Source: Gammaproteobacteria bacterium
Lineage (GTDB): Bacteria > Pseudomonadota > Gammaproteobacteria > SZUA-140
Assembly (NCBI GenBank): GCA_016124415.1
Contig: WGNS01000003.1
Span: 1 to 38,224 of the forward strand
Direction of reading: 5' to 3'
DNA: 38,224 nt
The translations under genes were made by a program, and so were the position numbers. Under the pieces are notes generated by a model that was not told the DNA's origin, did not search any database, and saw only the letters and a program-made list of their open reading frames with translations. Shown here in pieces: positions 25,542 through 34,822 of this stretch (the first letter of the stretch is position 1; each line of letters starts with the position of its first letter).

Positions 25542-25552
25542 CATACAGTATG
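25542..25552. promoter_or_regulatory. Palindrome CATAC-A-GTATG with adjacent half site
   Basis: An 11-base palindrome is followed three bases on by a further GTATG copy (tGTAGTATGt), 75-95 bases upstream of the flavoprotein-fusion start. The clustering of GTAT/ATAC units suggests an operator. No regulator can be named. Confidence 0.3.
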
Positions 25553-25658
25553 TAGTATGTCCCGGCCTCGTTCGTGTGCGTTACGAGCCTATTGATTGAG
25601 CGTTTCGGTATGTCGTTCGGGCGTCATAATTCGCATGAAAAAAATGCCGAAAATATAT

Positions 25659-25686
25659 TTGTGTTCCAACTGGGATCGGTTACAAT
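25659..25686 (+). promoter_or_regulatory. Candidate csp promoter
   Basis: TACAAT at 25681-25686 is a strong -10 match; the -35 (TTGTGT, 16 bases upstream) is weak. Transcription would begin near 25693, leaving a leader of about 130 bases before csp, as is usual for cold-shock genes. Confidence 0.4.
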
Positions 25687-25778
25687 GCGAGCGTTGCAAT
25701 TTCTGAGGCGTGTCTAGCAGTTCCCTCCTAGTGTGTGCTGTATGTCCCTTCCCATGATCTGCAATGAATGTTTGTTTG

Positions 25779-25792
25779 CGGCACGTGTGCCG
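25779..25792 (+). repeat. Leader hairpin CGGCA-CGTG-TGCCG followed by TTTT
   Basis: A five-pair stem with four-base loop and a T-run, 32 bases before the csp start codon. It resembles a short attenuator, but could instead be part of a temperature-dependent leader structure. Confidence 0.35.
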
Positions 25793-25824
25793 TTTTAACC
25801 TTTATCCGTGTTGAGGAGATAGTA

Positions 25825-26031
25825 ATGGCTACAGGAACCGTCAAGTGGTTTAACGAGGCAAAGGGCTTTGGTTTTATTGCCCCGTCTGATGGTGGTGCCG
25901 ATGTTTTTGTGCATTTTTCTGCGATCGAGGGAAGTGGTTTCAAGACCCTCTCCGAAGGGCAGGCCGTGACGTTTGATGTCGAGAATGGTCCCAAAGGACC
26001 TCAGGCGAGCCGCGTCATCAGCCAGGATTGA
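25825..26031 (+). CDS. Cold-shock domain protein (CspA family)
   Basis: Single-stranded nucleic acid-binding RNA chaperone, 68 residues, one cold-shock domain. [17 protein letters not shown] contains RNP1 (KGFGFI) and DVFVHFSAI contains RNP2; [20 protein letters not shown] closes the barrel. A TGAGGAG ribosome site precedes the ATG at 25825; the track's longer start is not supported. Which Csp paralogue it is cannot be told from sequence alone. Confidence 0.95.
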   Translation: MATGTVKWFNEAKGFGFIAPSDGGADVFVHFSAIEGSGFKTLSEGQAVTFDVENGPKGPQASRVISQD

Positions 26032-26100
26032 TTGCTCTCGAACGTAAGTTCGGGCGGCGATCCTCCTCATACCGCCAGTCGACCCCGAGGCGGTAGCCGG

Positions 26101-27468
26101 ATGGATCTTCATTACGACGTCGTAGTGATCGGTAGTGGCCCCGGTGGTGAAGGGGCCGCGATGAAGGCCGTCAAAGAGGGTAGAAGGGTCGCGATGATCG
26201 AGGAACATGCCGAGGTGGGTGGCAATTGCACCCACCGCGGCACGATTCCGAGCAAGAGTCTGCGCCAGGTCGTGGAGTCTCACCTTTATGACCCCGGGCA
26301 TGGCCAGGAGCGCTATCCACGCCTTTTGGGTTCGGCTCGCATGGTCATCGACCAGCAGGTCAGGATGCGCCACAGTTTCTATGCGCGCAACGGCGTCGAT
26401 ATCCTTCAGGGGCGCGCCGCTTTCCAGGACGAGCATTCCGTCCAGGTCTCCAATCGAGGGCACTCGCGCGGCCGGGTTACCGCCGATCACTTCGTGATCG
26501 CAACGGGCTCCCGGCCCTATCGTCCCGACGATATCGATTTCAACCACCCCCGTATCCTCGACAGCGACACGATCCTCAGGCTTGAGGACACGCCGCGCTC
26601 GTTGATCATCTACGGTGCAGGTGTGATCGGTTGCGAGTATGCGTCGATATTTCGCGAGATGGGTGTCAAGGTCAACCTCGTCAACAGCCGCTCGCGATTG
26701 TTGTCCTATCTAGACGACGAGATCATCGACGCGCTTGCCTATCACTTGCGCGAACGCGGGGTGGTCGTTCGTCACGATGAGACCTATGAACGGGTCGAGA
26801 TCGACGACCAGGGCGTGTCGCTCCATACCCGTTCGAACAAGAAAATCAACGGTGAGTTCCTGCTTTGGGCCCAGGGTCGGGTAGGCAATGCCGGTGATAT
26901 GGGCTTGGAGAAGCTCGGAATCGAGGTGACCGACAGGGGCACGATTCCGGTCAACGACTGTTACCAAACGAGTTGTCCCCACATCTACGCCGTGGGCGAC
27001 GTCGTGGGCTATCCGAACCTTGCCAGTGCGGCGTATGACCAAGGGCGTTTCGCCGCCACTCACCTGGTGTTCGGCGAATGCGATACCCGCTTGATCGAGG
27101 ACATGCCTACCGGCATCTACACGATCCCGGAGGTCAGTTGTATCGGCGCCACCGAGCGCGAGCTCACGGAACGGAAGATTCCCTATGAAGTCGGCCGTTC
27201 CATGTTCCGCCATTTGGCGCGGGCGCAGATCCTTGGTCAGACCAGCGGCATGTTGAAGATCCTGTTCCATCGCGAGACGCTCGAAATCCTCGGGATTCAT
27301 TGTTTCGGGGTGCAGGCCTCAGAAATTATCCATATCGGGCAGGTCGTCATGAGCCAGACCGGTGAGGCCAATTCGCTGAAATATTTCGTGAATACCACGT
27401 TCAACTATCCGACCATGGCCGAAGCCTACCGGGTGGCCGCGCTGAATGGTTTGAATCGCATCAACTGA
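26101..27468 (+). CDS. sthA: SthA, soluble pyridine nucleotide transhydrogenase
   Basis: FAD enzyme that moves hydride between NADPH and NAD+, balancing cofactor pools. 455 residues. FAD loop [19 protein letters not shown], then [17 protein letters not shown], in which the second redox Cys of disulfide reductases is Thr, the hallmark of SthA; NAD loop [20 protein letters not shown] and [22 protein letters not shown] follow. The dimerisation domain ends with [24 protein letters not shown]. The start ATG at 26101 fits the family; the upstream TTG start in the track is not needed. Confidence 0.95.
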   Translation: MDLHYDVVVIGSGPGGEGAAMKAVKEGRRVAMIEEHAEVGGNCTHRGTIPSKSLRQVVESHLYDPGHGQERYPRLLGSARMVIDQQVRMRHSFYARNGVDILQGRAAFQDEHSVQVSNRGHSRGRVTADHFVIATGSRPYRPDDIDFNHPRILDSDTILRLEDTPRSLIIYGAGVIGCEYASIFREMGVKVNLVNSRSRLLSYLDDEIIDALAYHLRERGVVVRHDETYERVEIDDQGVSLHTRSNKKINGEFLLWAQGRVGNAGDMGLEKLGIEVTDRGTIPVNDCYQTSCPHIYAVGDVVGYPNLASAAYDQGRFAATHLVFGECDTRLIEDMPTGIYTIPEVSCIGATERELTERKIPYEVGRSMFRHLARAQILGQTSGMLKILFHRETLEILGIHCFGVQASEIIHIGQVVMSQTGEANSLKYFVNTTFNYPTMAEAYRVAALNGLNRIN

Positions 27469-27592
27469 TTCGCCGGGCGCCCTGAAATGGCGTCCGCCAT
27501 AAAAAATGGGCATAATGTCCCGCTTGGGGAGTCCCGGAAGGGAAGTTCCATCGGGGGTGAGAAATAACAATAGGCCGGAGCAAGCGTCCGCA

Positions 27593-27787
27593 ATGAAAGA
27601 CCTCAAACGGTTGTTGATTTACGGTGGCAGTGCCGCCGGCGCCATTTTCCTGTTGACCGTCCTGGCCCAAAGCCACGCGTTATCCGGAGACGCGATGGTC
27701 GGCTTGGCAGTTTTTCTAGTGATCGTCTTGCCTATCATCGTCATGATACGCCTTGCGCGGCGCGAGCATGACGCATCCCGTCGATAG
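27593..27787 (+). CDS. Small two-helix membrane protein
   Basis: 64 residues if started at the ATG at 27593 (MKDLKRLLIYGG). Two hydrophobic helices (about 7-24 and 31-52) are separated by a short polar turn, and the C terminus is Arg-rich (RLARREHDASRR), predicting cytoplasmic ends. No family recognised. A GGAG lies about 15 bases upstream, a little far. It stands alone between sthA and the propeller gene; the in-frame ORF upstream is not conserved-looking. Confidence 0.55.
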   Translation: MKDLKRLLIYGGSAAGAIFLLTVLAQSHALSGDAMVGLAVFLVIVLPIIVMIRLARREHDASRR

Positions 27788-27886
27788 TTTGGGCCGGACC
27801 ATTCACCGAACTTCGCATAGCGAAGGCGCCGGATTCTTTAAATTTATTGAGTTGTAGAACGAGATTTTCTGGGAACCGCTAGCATT

Positions 27887-29152
27887 ATGAATATCGCTGA
27901 CAAAGACACCGTACCGGGCGAATTTTGCCTGGCCTACTACATCGGGGACAGAAAGACCGGCGCGATTACCGTCGTCAGGAATGGCGAGAGCGGATGCGAG
28001 ACGACTCAGATCCCGCGGGAAGCCGAATCCGGTCTCGATTCCATGCGCCGGCCGATGCTTGCCGGTTTGACCGGCGATAATCAGGTCGTGTTGTTCGATC
28101 CGGTTGCCAAGACCGTGAGCCTGAATGAAGGCTTGCCGGCCGATGCATTCCCGGCTCATCTTTATCGCGATGGTTACAGCACCCGTGCGTGGTTCATGAA
28201 CGACGGTGACAAGGAAACCGGGAACGACACGCTCAACTGCGGCGACAAGGGTTCCTCCGTCACGGTCATCGACGATGTCGATAGTACTAGGGCGCGTTAT
28301 CTCGGCACGATTTGTGTCGGCCGAGGACATCACCAGGCCGCCTACAGCCGTCCGACGAGCGATGCCCCAGATGTGCCGGCAAAGGCTTATATCAGCAATT
28401 TGAAGGACGGCAGCCTGTCCGTGATCGGAAACGATCCGGAAGATACGGCGGGCTATCTCAAGGTCGTCGCGACGATCGATCTACTCGAGGCGGACAAGGA
28501 GTCCGAGCCGGTCGCTCCGGGGGCGGGCAATAATTCTTTTCCGCACGGAATCGATTTCGCCTCCAAGACGGGGCTGGTATACAACCTGAACAACGGTTAC
28601 GGCACCGTTGCCGTGATCGACCCCAAGACGGATGAGATTATCGACCGGATTCCGTTCAAAGGTCACAGCAACCTGTTCGCGACGCCTTGCGGCCGTTATC
28701 TGATCGGGCGCGGGGCGGACCGCAAGTCCGATCCCGAACACGTCATTGCGCGTTTGAGCGTACTCGACGCCGCTAAGCGCGAGACCGTGGCCAGCATCGA
28801 ACTTGCCGACGTCTACATCAGCAAATATTTCTTCAGTCCCGACGGCAGCCGACTCTATCTGACTGCGTCCGCATCGGGTAGCCCCGAACAGCAGGCAAAC
28901 TGCAAAGGCGACGCGCTGCTGGTCATAGACCTGACCTCGTTGCCGGAAATGAAAGTCTTGAATGAAGTGCGTCTCGGTGTTCCGGTTGGAACCCTCGATT
29001 TCCAGACGCTGGGCGACGGTGGCACGCGCGTGTTCGCCTCGCTTGGCGAGAACGGCGAGATTGCGGTGCTCGACGGCGACGGCGCCCTGGTGGCGAAACT
29101 GGCGGTTGCGCCGGGCGGTCGTCATTCCCGTCTTTGGCTGATCGGTGAATGA
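27887..29152 (+). CDS. Cytoplasmic beta-propeller (YVTN/WD40-like) protein
   Basis: 421 residues without a signal peptide. The sequence has repeated blade-like units ending in hydrophobic/VIDD-type strands: [124 protein letters not shown]. Conserved HG and GH residues sit at blade starts. This resembles YVTN/cytochrome d1-like propellers, usually periplasmic, yet export signals are absent. Its stop overlaps a fabA upstream ATG, so it is transcribed with fabA-fabB. Function unknown; a small hairpin (CTTCGC-ATA-GCGAAG) sits in its upstream gap. Confidence 0.75.
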   Translation: MNIADKDTVPGEFCLAYYIGDRKTGAITVVRNGESGCETTQIPREAESGLDSMRRPMLAGLTGDNQVVLFDPVAKTVSLNEGLPADAFPAHLYRDGYSTRAWFMNDGDKETGNDTLNCGDKGSSVTVIDDVDSTRARYLGTICVGRGHHQAAYSRPTSDAPDVPAKAYISNLKDGSLSVIGNDPEDTAGYLKVVATIDLLEADKESEPVAPGAGNNSFPHGIDFASKTGLVYNLNNGYGTVAVIDPKTDEIIDRIPFKGHSNLFATPCGRYLIGRGADRKSDPEHVIARLSVLDAAKRETVASIELADVYISKYFFSPDGSRLYLTASASGSPEQQANCKGDALLVIDLTSLPEMKVLNEVRLGVPVGTLDFQTLGDGGTRVFASLGENGEIAVLDGDGALVAKLAVAPGGRHSRLWLIGE

Positions 29153-29160
29153 GGGCGCCC

Positions 29161-29712
29161 ATGTCAGGAATCAAACAACAGGTCTCGCAGGCAGTGATCA
29201 ATAAACAGAATAGCTATAACAAAGAAGATCTCCTCGCCTGCGGGCGCGGCGAAATGTTCGGTCCCGGAAATGCGCAGTTACCGCTGCCGCCGATGCTGAT
29301 GTTCGATCGTATCCTCGAGATTTCCGAAAATTCCGGCGCGAACGGCAAAGGCAGTATCATCGCCGAACTGGATATCCGCCCCGATCTCTGGTTTTTCGAA
29401 TGTCATTTCCAAGGCGACCCGGTTATGCCCGGATGTCTCGGCCTGGACGCGATGTGGCAGCTGGTGGGTTTCTACCTCGGTTGGATGGGCGGCCTGGGCC
29501 ACGGCCGCGCGCTCGGATGCGGTGAGGTCAAGTTCAGCGGACAGGTGACCCCGGATATCAAGCTGGTCCGCTATCGTATCGATCTCAAGCGCGTGATCAT
29601 GCGTAAGCTCGTCATGGGGATCGCCGACGCGGAGATGGAGGCCGACGGCAATGTCATCTATCAGGCCAAGGACCTGCGTGTAGGCCTCTTTACGACCACT
29701 GAATTCGCCTAA
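29161..29712 (+). CDS. fabA: FabA, 3-hydroxydecanoyl-ACP dehydratase/isomerase
   Basis: Introduces the cis double bond at the ten-carbon stage of type II fatty acid synthesis. 183 residues. [51 protein letters not shown] (catalytic His82 and Asp96) and [15 protein letters not shown] are unmistakable. The start at 29161 has a GAGGG ribosome site; an ATG four codons upstream overlaps the propeller stop and is possible. It has about a dozen more N-terminal residues than E. coli FabA. fabB follows after three bases. Confidence 0.96.
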   Translation: MSGIKQQVSQAVINKQNSYNKEDLLACGRGEMFGPGNAQLPLPPMLMFDRILEISENSGANGKGSIIAELDIRPDLWFFECHFQGDPVMPGCLGLDAMWQLVGFYLGWMGGLGHGRALGCGEVKFSGQVTPDIKLVRYRIDLKRVIMRKLVMGIADAEMEADGNVIYQAKDLRVGLFTTTEFA

Positions 29713-29715
29713 GCC

Positions 29716-30936
29716 ATGATGAAGCGCGTCGTTATTACCGGAACGGGGATCGTATCGAGCATCGGTAACGACCGGGAAGCCGTGCTGACGTCGTTGCGTG
29801 AAGGTCGCTCCGGTATCGTCTACTCTGAAAAATATGCCGAATTGGGGTTCCGAAGCCATGTACACGGTTCGGTCGACATCGATACCGCGGCGCTGATCGA
29901 TAGGAAACTCTTGCGTTTCATGGGCGATGCCGCCGCCTATGCCTATATCGCCATGGAGCAGGCCGTTGCCGAGGCCGGCCTCGAGGCCGACGATATCTCC
30001 AATCCGCGTACCGGCCTGATCGTCGGTTCGGGGGGGGCCTCCAACAAGAATTTCCTCGACGCCGTCGAGATCCTGCGCTCCAGGGGCGCCAAGCGTGTCG
30101 GGCCCTATATGGTGCCGCGCACCATGGGCAGCACGACGAGCGCGAATCTTGCAACAGCCTTCAAGATCAAGGGCATCAACTATTCGATCAGTTCGGCCTG
30201 TTCGACGAGCGCGCACTGTATCGGCGCCGGTTATGAACAGATCCAGATGGGTAAGCAGGATATCGTTTTCGCCGGGGGCGGTGAGGAAGTGGATTGGACC
30301 ATGACCATGCTGTTCGACGGTATGGGGGCGTTGTCGTCCAAGTACAACGCGACGCCTGAGCGCGCTTCGCGCGCCTATGACGCCGATCGAGACGGGTTCG
30401 TGATTTCCGGCGGCGGCGGCATCGTTGTCCTCGAAGAACTTGAGCACGCCAAGGCGCGCGGCGCGAATATACTCGCCGAGGTCGTCGGTTACGGAGCGAA
30501 TTCGGACGGCTACGACATGGTGGCACCGTCCGGAGAGGGCGGCATACGCTGCATGCGACTGGCCCTGGACGGTGTTGAGGGACCGATCGATTACGTCAAT
30601 ATGCATGGGACCAGCACCCCTGCCGGAGACGTCAAGGAGGTCGAGGGTCTGAAGGCGGTTTTCGGCGACAAGGTCCCGCCGTTTTCGTCGACCAAGTCCC
30701 TGACCGGCCATGCCCTGGGAGCGGCAGGCGTCAACGAGGCGATCTATACGCTGCTCATGATGCGGGCCGGTTTCGCGGCTGCCTCGGCGAACATTGAAAA
30801 CCTGGATCCCGGGGTAGGCGATGCCCCCGTGATACGCGAGCGTTTGGACAACTATGAAATCCATCGGGCGATGTCCAACAGCTTTGGTTTCGGCGGCACC
30901 AATTGCTCGCTTGTCTTCGCGCGTTTTGAGGATTGA
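29716..30936 (+). CDS. fabB: FabB, 3-oxoacyl-ACP synthase I
   Basis: Condensing enzyme that elongates the cis-3-decenoyl-ACP made by FabA, completing the unsaturated fatty acid branch. 406 residues. The catalytic triad is intact: Cys162 in [12 protein letters not shown], His in [10 protein letters not shown] (about 297) and His in [11 protein letters not shown] (about 332). RRVVITGTG-like start ([19 protein letters not shown]) and [14 protein letters not shown] end are typical. The second ATG, one codon in, is an equal start. fabAB in one operon is the classic arrangement for anaerobic unsaturated fatty acid synthesis. Confidence 0.96.
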   Translation: MMKRVVITGTGIVSSIGNDREAVLTSLREGRSGIVYSEKYAELGFRSHVHGSVDIDTAALIDRKLLRFMGDAAAYAYIAMEQAVAEAGLEADDISNPRTGLIVGSGGASNKNFLDAVEILRSRGAKRVGPYMVPRTMGSTTSANLATAFKIKGINYSISSACSTSAHCIGAGYEQIQMGKQDIVFAGGGEEVDWTMTMLFDGMGALSSKYNATPERASRAYDADRDGFVISGGGGIVVLEELEHAKARGANILAEVVGYGANSDGYDMVAPSGEGGIRCMRLALDGVEGPIDYVNMHGTSTPAGDVKEVEGLKAVFGDKVPPFSSTKSLTGHALGAAGVNEAIYTLLMMRAGFAAASANIENLDPGVGDAPVIRERLDNYEIHRAMSNSFGFGGTNCSLVFARFED

Positions 30937-31007
30937 TCGCGCCGTCGGTCCGTTCGATACGAAATTCGCAGCACCAGTCCGGACGTTGCGGGAGGCAGCG
31001 TTGAGCG

Positions 31008-31937
31008 ATGTCTGAATCCGCAATTTCCATTAAAGGTCTCCTCAAGCGCTACGGCGCGGTTACCGCCCTTGGCGGTGTCGATCTTGAGATCCCCAAGGGC
31101 GCATTTTTCGGTCTTCTGGGGCCGAATGGCGCCGGTAAGTCGACTTTGATCAACACGATCGCCGGCTTGTCCCGGCCCGACCAGGGAACGGTCAGCGTCA
31201 TGGGCCATGATGTTATCGACGACTATCAGGCCGCGCGCCGTTGTCTCGGCGTGGTGCCCCAAGAGCTCGTTTTCGACGCCTTTTTTACGGTGCGCGAAGT
31301 GCTCCGGATCCAGTCCGGGTATTTCGGGCTGGGGCGCGAGAACTACGATTGGATAGAACAACTGCTGTATGAACTCAGGTTGCAGGACAAGGCGGAAAGC
31401 AATATGCGCGCGCTGTCCGGCGGCATGAAGCGGCGCGTCCTGATCGCCCAGGCGCTCGTGCACCGTCCCGACATCGTGATCCTCGACGAACCCACGGCCG
31501 GCGTCGATATCGAGGTCCGACAACTGTTGTGGGCCTTGATCCGCCGTCTCCACGGCGAGGGTCATACGATCATACTGACCACGCATTACCTTGAGGAAGC
31601 CGAGACCCTCTGCGAGCACATCGCGATCCTGAACATGGGGCGGGTCGTTGCCCTGGACAGCAAGCAGGGACTATTGAGTCGCGGGGAGGACCAGGTCCGT
31701 TCGATCGAGTTCGTCGTGGACCGGCCCGTGAACGAACTGCCGGAGACGATTCGCTCGCACTTCGTTCGTACAGGCGGTCAAAGTTGCATCGTGGAGACCA
31801 GAGGCGATTGCGGTCCTGCACTTATGGCGTCGCTCGAGGCTTTTCAGGCCCATGGCGTATCGGTCACGGAAGTGCGCACCGAGCGGCCGGATCTCGAGGA
31901 CGTCTTCATGGATCTGACCCGGGCGACATCGTCGTGA
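31008..31937 (+). CDS. ABC transporter ATP-binding protein (YadG type)
   Basis: ATPase of a two-gene ABC-2 exporter. 309 residues with Walker A GPNGAGKST (about 38-46), signature LSGGMKRR, Walker B IVILDEP and H-loop TTHYLEEAE. The C-terminal extension (about 220-309, ending RPDLEDVFMDLTR) is the YadG/NodI/CcmA-type regulatory tail. A GGAGG lies 12 bases before the ATG. Its stop overlaps the permease GTG by four bases. Substrate not known; relatives export drugs, polysaccharide or lipids. Confidence 0.92.
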   Translation: MSESAISIKGLLKRYGAVTALGGVDLEIPKGAFFGLLGPNGAGKSTLINTIAGLSRPDQGTVSVMGHDVIDDYQAARRCLGVVPQELVFDAFFTVREVLRIQSGYFGLGRENYDWIEQLLYELRLQDKAESNMRALSGGMKRRVLIAQALVHRPDIVILDEPTAGVDIEVRQLLWALIRRLHGEGHTIILTTHYLEEAETLCEHIAILNMGRVVALDSKQGLLSRGEDQVRSIEFVVDRPVNELPETIRSHFVRTGGQSCIVETRGDCGPALMASLEAFQAHGVSVTEVRTERPDLEDVFMDLTRATSS

Positions 31938-32689
31938 AAGGCTTTCGTACGCTCTTCTACAAGGAAGTACTGCGTTTCTATAAGGTGATGTTGCAGACCA
32001 TCATGGCCCCCATGGTGACGACGCTCCTCTACCTCCTCGTGTTCGCCCACGCGATCGGCACGCATGTTCAGGTTTACGGAAAGATCGACTACACGTCTTT
32101 TCTGATTCCCGGACTCATCATGATGTCGATCATCCAGAACGCGTTCGCGAACAGTTCATCGAGCCTGATTCAGTCCAAGGTGACCGGCAACATCGTCTTT
32201 GTATTGCTGGCGCCCCTGTCTTATCTGGAATTTTTCTCTGCTTTCGTCGCGGCCGCGGTATTGCGGGGTGTGTTGGTCGGCCTCGGGGTCTATCTTGCCG
32301 CGGCGCCATTCGTGTCGCTTCCGGCGCACAGCCTGTTTTATATCGCGGTCTTTGCGATTTTGGGCGGCGCCATCCTCGGTACGCTCGGCATCATCGCCGG
32401 TATCTGGGCGGAGAAATTCGATCAGCTCGCAAGTTTTCAGAATTTTGTCGTTTTGCCTTTGACCTTCTTGAGCGGGGTCTTTTATTCGCTGCACTCTCTG
32501 TCGCCGTTTTGGCAGGGGATGTCTCATCTGAACCCCCTGTTCTACATGATCGACGGCTTTCGCTACGGCTTTTTCGGTGTCTCGGACGTCAGTCCTATGG
32601 TCAGTCTGAGCGTGGTTCTAGCCTTCCTGGCTGCCCTTGTCGCGGCGACCCTGTTCGTCCTCAAAAGAGGCTACGGATTGCGGCATTGA
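31934..32689 (+). CDS. ABC-2 type permease (YadH type)
   Basis: Membrane partner of the preceding ATPase. 251 residues from a GTG start at 31934 (GTGA overlap). It has about six helices, with an ABC-2 signature region LYLLVFAHAIG, FLIPGLIMMSIIQNAFANSSSSL and PLTFLSGVFYSLHSLSPFWQGMSHLNPLFYMIDGFRYGFFG. The track ORF that begins at 31784 runs antiphase over the ATPase and its first 50 codons are not real. Confidence 0.92.
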   Translation: MKGFRTLFYKEVLRFYKVMLQTIMAPMVTTLLYLLVFAHAIGTHVQVYGKIDYTSFLIPGLIMMSIIQNAFANSSSSLIQSKVTGNIVFVLLAPLSYLEFFSAFVAAAVLRGVLVGLGVYLAAAPFVSLPAHSLFYIAVFAILGGAILGTLGIIAGIWAEKFDQLASFQNFVVLPLTFLSGVFYSLHSLSPFWQGMSHLNPLFYMIDGFRYGFFGVSDVSPMVSLSVVLAFLAALVAATLFVLKRGYGLRH

Positions 32690-32716
32690 TGCACGGCGGA
32701 CGCATTTCAGTATAAT
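32686..32716 (+). promoter_or_regulatory. Candidate promoter of the ankyrin lipoprotein gene
   Basis: TATAAT at 32711-32716 is a perfect -10. The best -35 (TTGATG) is 19 bases upstream, longer than ideal and overlapping the permease stop. A short CCCGG...CCGGG stem lies in the leader just before the ribosome site. Confidence 0.4.
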
Positions 32717-32792
32717 TGACTGTTATGCGGTGTCTTGTGGCGCCCAATGATTTCTACTGACAGGCCCGGAAATATCCCGGGTGGGGGGAAGG

Positions 32793-34733
32793 ATGGAATC
32801 GCGAAATACCTTGCATTCCGATGTTTTTGCCGGGTCCGGAGTGGCTCTGCGCATGGGGGCCGCGTTGTTGGCCGTGATCGTCGCGCTCGGTGGTTGCGCT
32901 TCGCAACCGGCCGACGACGACGCAAGTTCGACGATCGCCGCCTCTAAAGTAAGCGACAACACATTTTCGACTTCCACATCCGACGCGTCCGCGAACGATC
33001 AGGATGAGGACAATGTCGCGGGCTCCAAGGCCCTGGACTTCGACGCCGACGATACGGAAGCCACGCCGCAACAGGTCAGACTCATCATGGCGGCGCGCTA
33101 CGCCCAGTTGGAGACCGTGCGTAAGCTGTTGATCGACGGCATCAGCCTCGATTTTCGCGACGATCTGGGTTATACGGCTTTGATGGCCGCTTCGGGCGAG
33201 TCGTCCGACGAGATTCAGCGTTTGATCGTCGAACAGGGTGCGGACCCCAACGCCCGCGCCGACGACGGCTCGACGGCGCTCATGATTGCGGCCGGAAAGG
33301 GCTATCTGGGGCATGTCGAGAGGCTGGTTGCCGCAGGCGCCCGCGTCAACGAACGTAACGACGCCGGCGAGACGGCGCTCATGATCGGGATCCGTTTCGG
33401 GCATGCCGATGTGGTAGCTGCCCTTCTCGATGCGGGCGCCGACGCCAATGTCTACACTCAGGACGAGGTCCTGGCTCAGGGCAAAGATACGCCGCTCATG
33501 TATGCCGCCCAATACGGCGCGTCGTTGACCGCCGGGGTGCGCATCGTACGGCTCCTGCTCGAGCACGGCGCCAAACCGAACGTGCACCGTTCGAGCGGCG
33601 AGACGGCGATGACAATCGCCAAACGCCGCGGCTATGCGCTGCTGGTATCGGAACTTCACAGCCACGGCGCCAGAGACGAAAGCCCCTATGCCCTGCTCGA
33701 TCGCGAGGGTGCCCTCCTCAAGGCCATCAAGCTCGACGACGTCGGCAAGGTTAAGGAGCTCTTGGCGTTATCGGCCGATCCCAACTATCGGGATACGCTG
33801 ACCGGTGTCACGCCTCTGTTGAGTGCGGCTTATTACGGCGATGCCAACGTCGTCAAACTCGTCGTCGAAGCAGGCGCCGAGGTCAACGACATCCCGTGGG
33901 GGCTCAGGGATTCACGCATCGATACTTCGAACGTGCCCGTGGCCGATCGCGAACTGGCGCGTCGTGCGACCCATGGCGACACGCCTTTGATCGCGGCGAT
34001 CCGTTTCGAACACGCGGATGCCGCTGCGGTGTTATTGAACCACGGGGCGCGGCCCGAGCTGCCGAATCGGGACAACGACACGCCGGGGTTGCTCGCGGCC
34101 CGCAACGGCATGGCGCAGATCGTCGCCTTGTTGCTGGAGAAGGGGCTTGATCCGAACCTAGCCGAAATTCCGGAGATCGACGGCTACTCCGTCGCGAATC
34201 TCGTGAAGGGTGGTTCTTCGCGTGCGGCGCTGATCGAGGCCGCAATGCGGGGTCACGATTCCGTGATCGATGTGCTGCTCAATGGTCGGGCGAACCCGGA
34301 TATCCGCGACGAGGAAGGTCGAACCGCGTTGTTCTGGTCGGCGTCTCAAGGCTATTTTCGTAGCGTCGAGCGCCTGTTGGACGGCCATGCCGATGCAAAC
34401 ATCCCGGACAAGCACGGCACTACGCCGCTGATGCTGGCGGCCAAGGCCGGTTATTTGAAGATGGCCGAGTCGTTGATCAATCAGGGCGCCGATGTAGACG
34501 CCGTGGACGGGGAGCCTGATCCTTACGGCTCGGTCCGTCCCCAGGAGCGTTCCGGCAACTCGGCGTTGATCTTCGCCGCGCGCGGCGGACATCTCGAACT
34601 CGTTCGACTCCTTCTCGATCACGGCGCGACGCCGTATCTGCATACCGACCGTGGAGAGAGTGCGGCCGATGTCGCGCGCAAGAACGGATATGCCCAGGTG
34701 GCGACGCTTTTGGAGACGCGCAGCAAGCGCTAG
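32793..34733 (+). CDS. Ankyrin-repeat outer-membrane/periplasmic lipoprotein
   Basis: 646 residues. A lipoprotein signal ends in the lipobox LGGC (Cys35; next residues Ala-Ser, so outer-membrane sorting is expected), followed by a Ser/Asp-rich linker (about 36-85) and roughly a dozen ankyrin repeats to the end. Typical units are GYTALMAASGESSDEIQRLIVEQGADPNARADDGSTALMIAAGKGYLGHVERLVAAGA-like (seen as several separate blades) and GTTPLMLAAKAGYLKMAESLINQGADVDAVDG. A longer non-canonical repeat lies about 365-395. I use ATG 32793 (purine-rich GGGGGGAAGG just before it); an ATG at 32853 would give a more normal-length signal. Probable protein-binding scaffold in the periplasm. Confidence 0.88.
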   Translation: MESRNTLHSDVFAGSGVALRMGAALLAVIVALGGCASQPADDDASSTIAASKVSDNTFSTSTSDASANDQDEDNVAGSKALDFDADDTEATPQQVRLIMAARYAQLETVRKLLIDGISLDFRDDLGYTALMAASGESSDEIQRLIVEQGADPNARADDGSTALMIAAGKGYLGHVERLVAAGARVNERNDAGETALMIGIRFGHADVVAALLDAGADANVYTQDEVLAQGKDTPLMYAAQYGASLTAGVRIVRLLLEHGAKPNVHRSSGETAMTIAKRRGYALLVSELHSHGARDESPYALLDREGALLKAIKLDDVGKVKELLALSADPNYRDTLTGVTPLLSAAYYGDANVVKLVVEAGAEVNDIPWGLRDSRIDTSNVPVADRELARRATHGDTPLIAAIRFEHADAAAVLLNHGARPELPNRDNDTPGLLAARNGMAQIVALLLEKGLDPNLAEIPEIDGYSVANLVKGGSSRAALIEAAMRGHDSVIDVLLNGRANPDIRDEEGRTALFWSASQGYFRSVERLLDGHADANIPDKHGTTPLMLAAKAGYLKMAESLINQGADVDAVDGEPDPYGSVRPQERSGNSALIFAARGGHLELVRLLLDHGATPYLHTDRGESAADVARKNGYAQVATLLETRSKR

Positions 34734-34744
34734 GGGTTTGTTTA

Positions 34745-34804
34745 GGGGCGACCCGGCGGCCGCCCTACTTTGAAGATGCCTCAGGGCGACCGGACGGTCG
34801 CCCC
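34745..34804. repeat. Pair of REP-like hairpins between convergent genes
   Basis: Two copies of a related palindrome, 18 bases apart. The first, 34746-34765, is GGGCGACC-CGGC-GGCCGCCC (one mismatch); the second, 34784-34803, is GGGCGACC-GGAC-GGTCGCCC (perfect eight-pair stem). GGGCGACC...GGTCGCCC palindromes of this kind occur as dispersed repeats in many bacterial genomes. Placed between the convergent ankyrin and rluE genes they could also act as a transcription barrier. Confidence 0.7.
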
Positions 34805-34822
34805 TTGACACGAATTTATCGG

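Larger units (their letters stand above)
25467..25824. other. Divergent intergenic region between the flavoprotein fusion and csp
   Basis: 358 bases without a gene. The left part should hold the promoter of the minus-strand fusion gene and contains the palindrome at 25542-25552. The right part contains the probable csp promoter and a long untranslated leader with a small hairpin. I see no tRNA or coding sequence. Confidence 0.5.

Noticed and set aside
27487-27500. Hairpin ATGGC-GTCC-GCCAT after sthA as a terminator
   Set aside because: It is followed by an A-run, not a T-run, on the transcribed strand; only a weak stem.
29278-31023. 581-codon minus-strand ORF opposite fabA-fabB
   Set aside because: It mirrors fabA and fabB codons, has no recognisable domain and arises from high-GC codon bias. 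Similar long shadows lie opposite nifA, mpl, rnfD and glyA.
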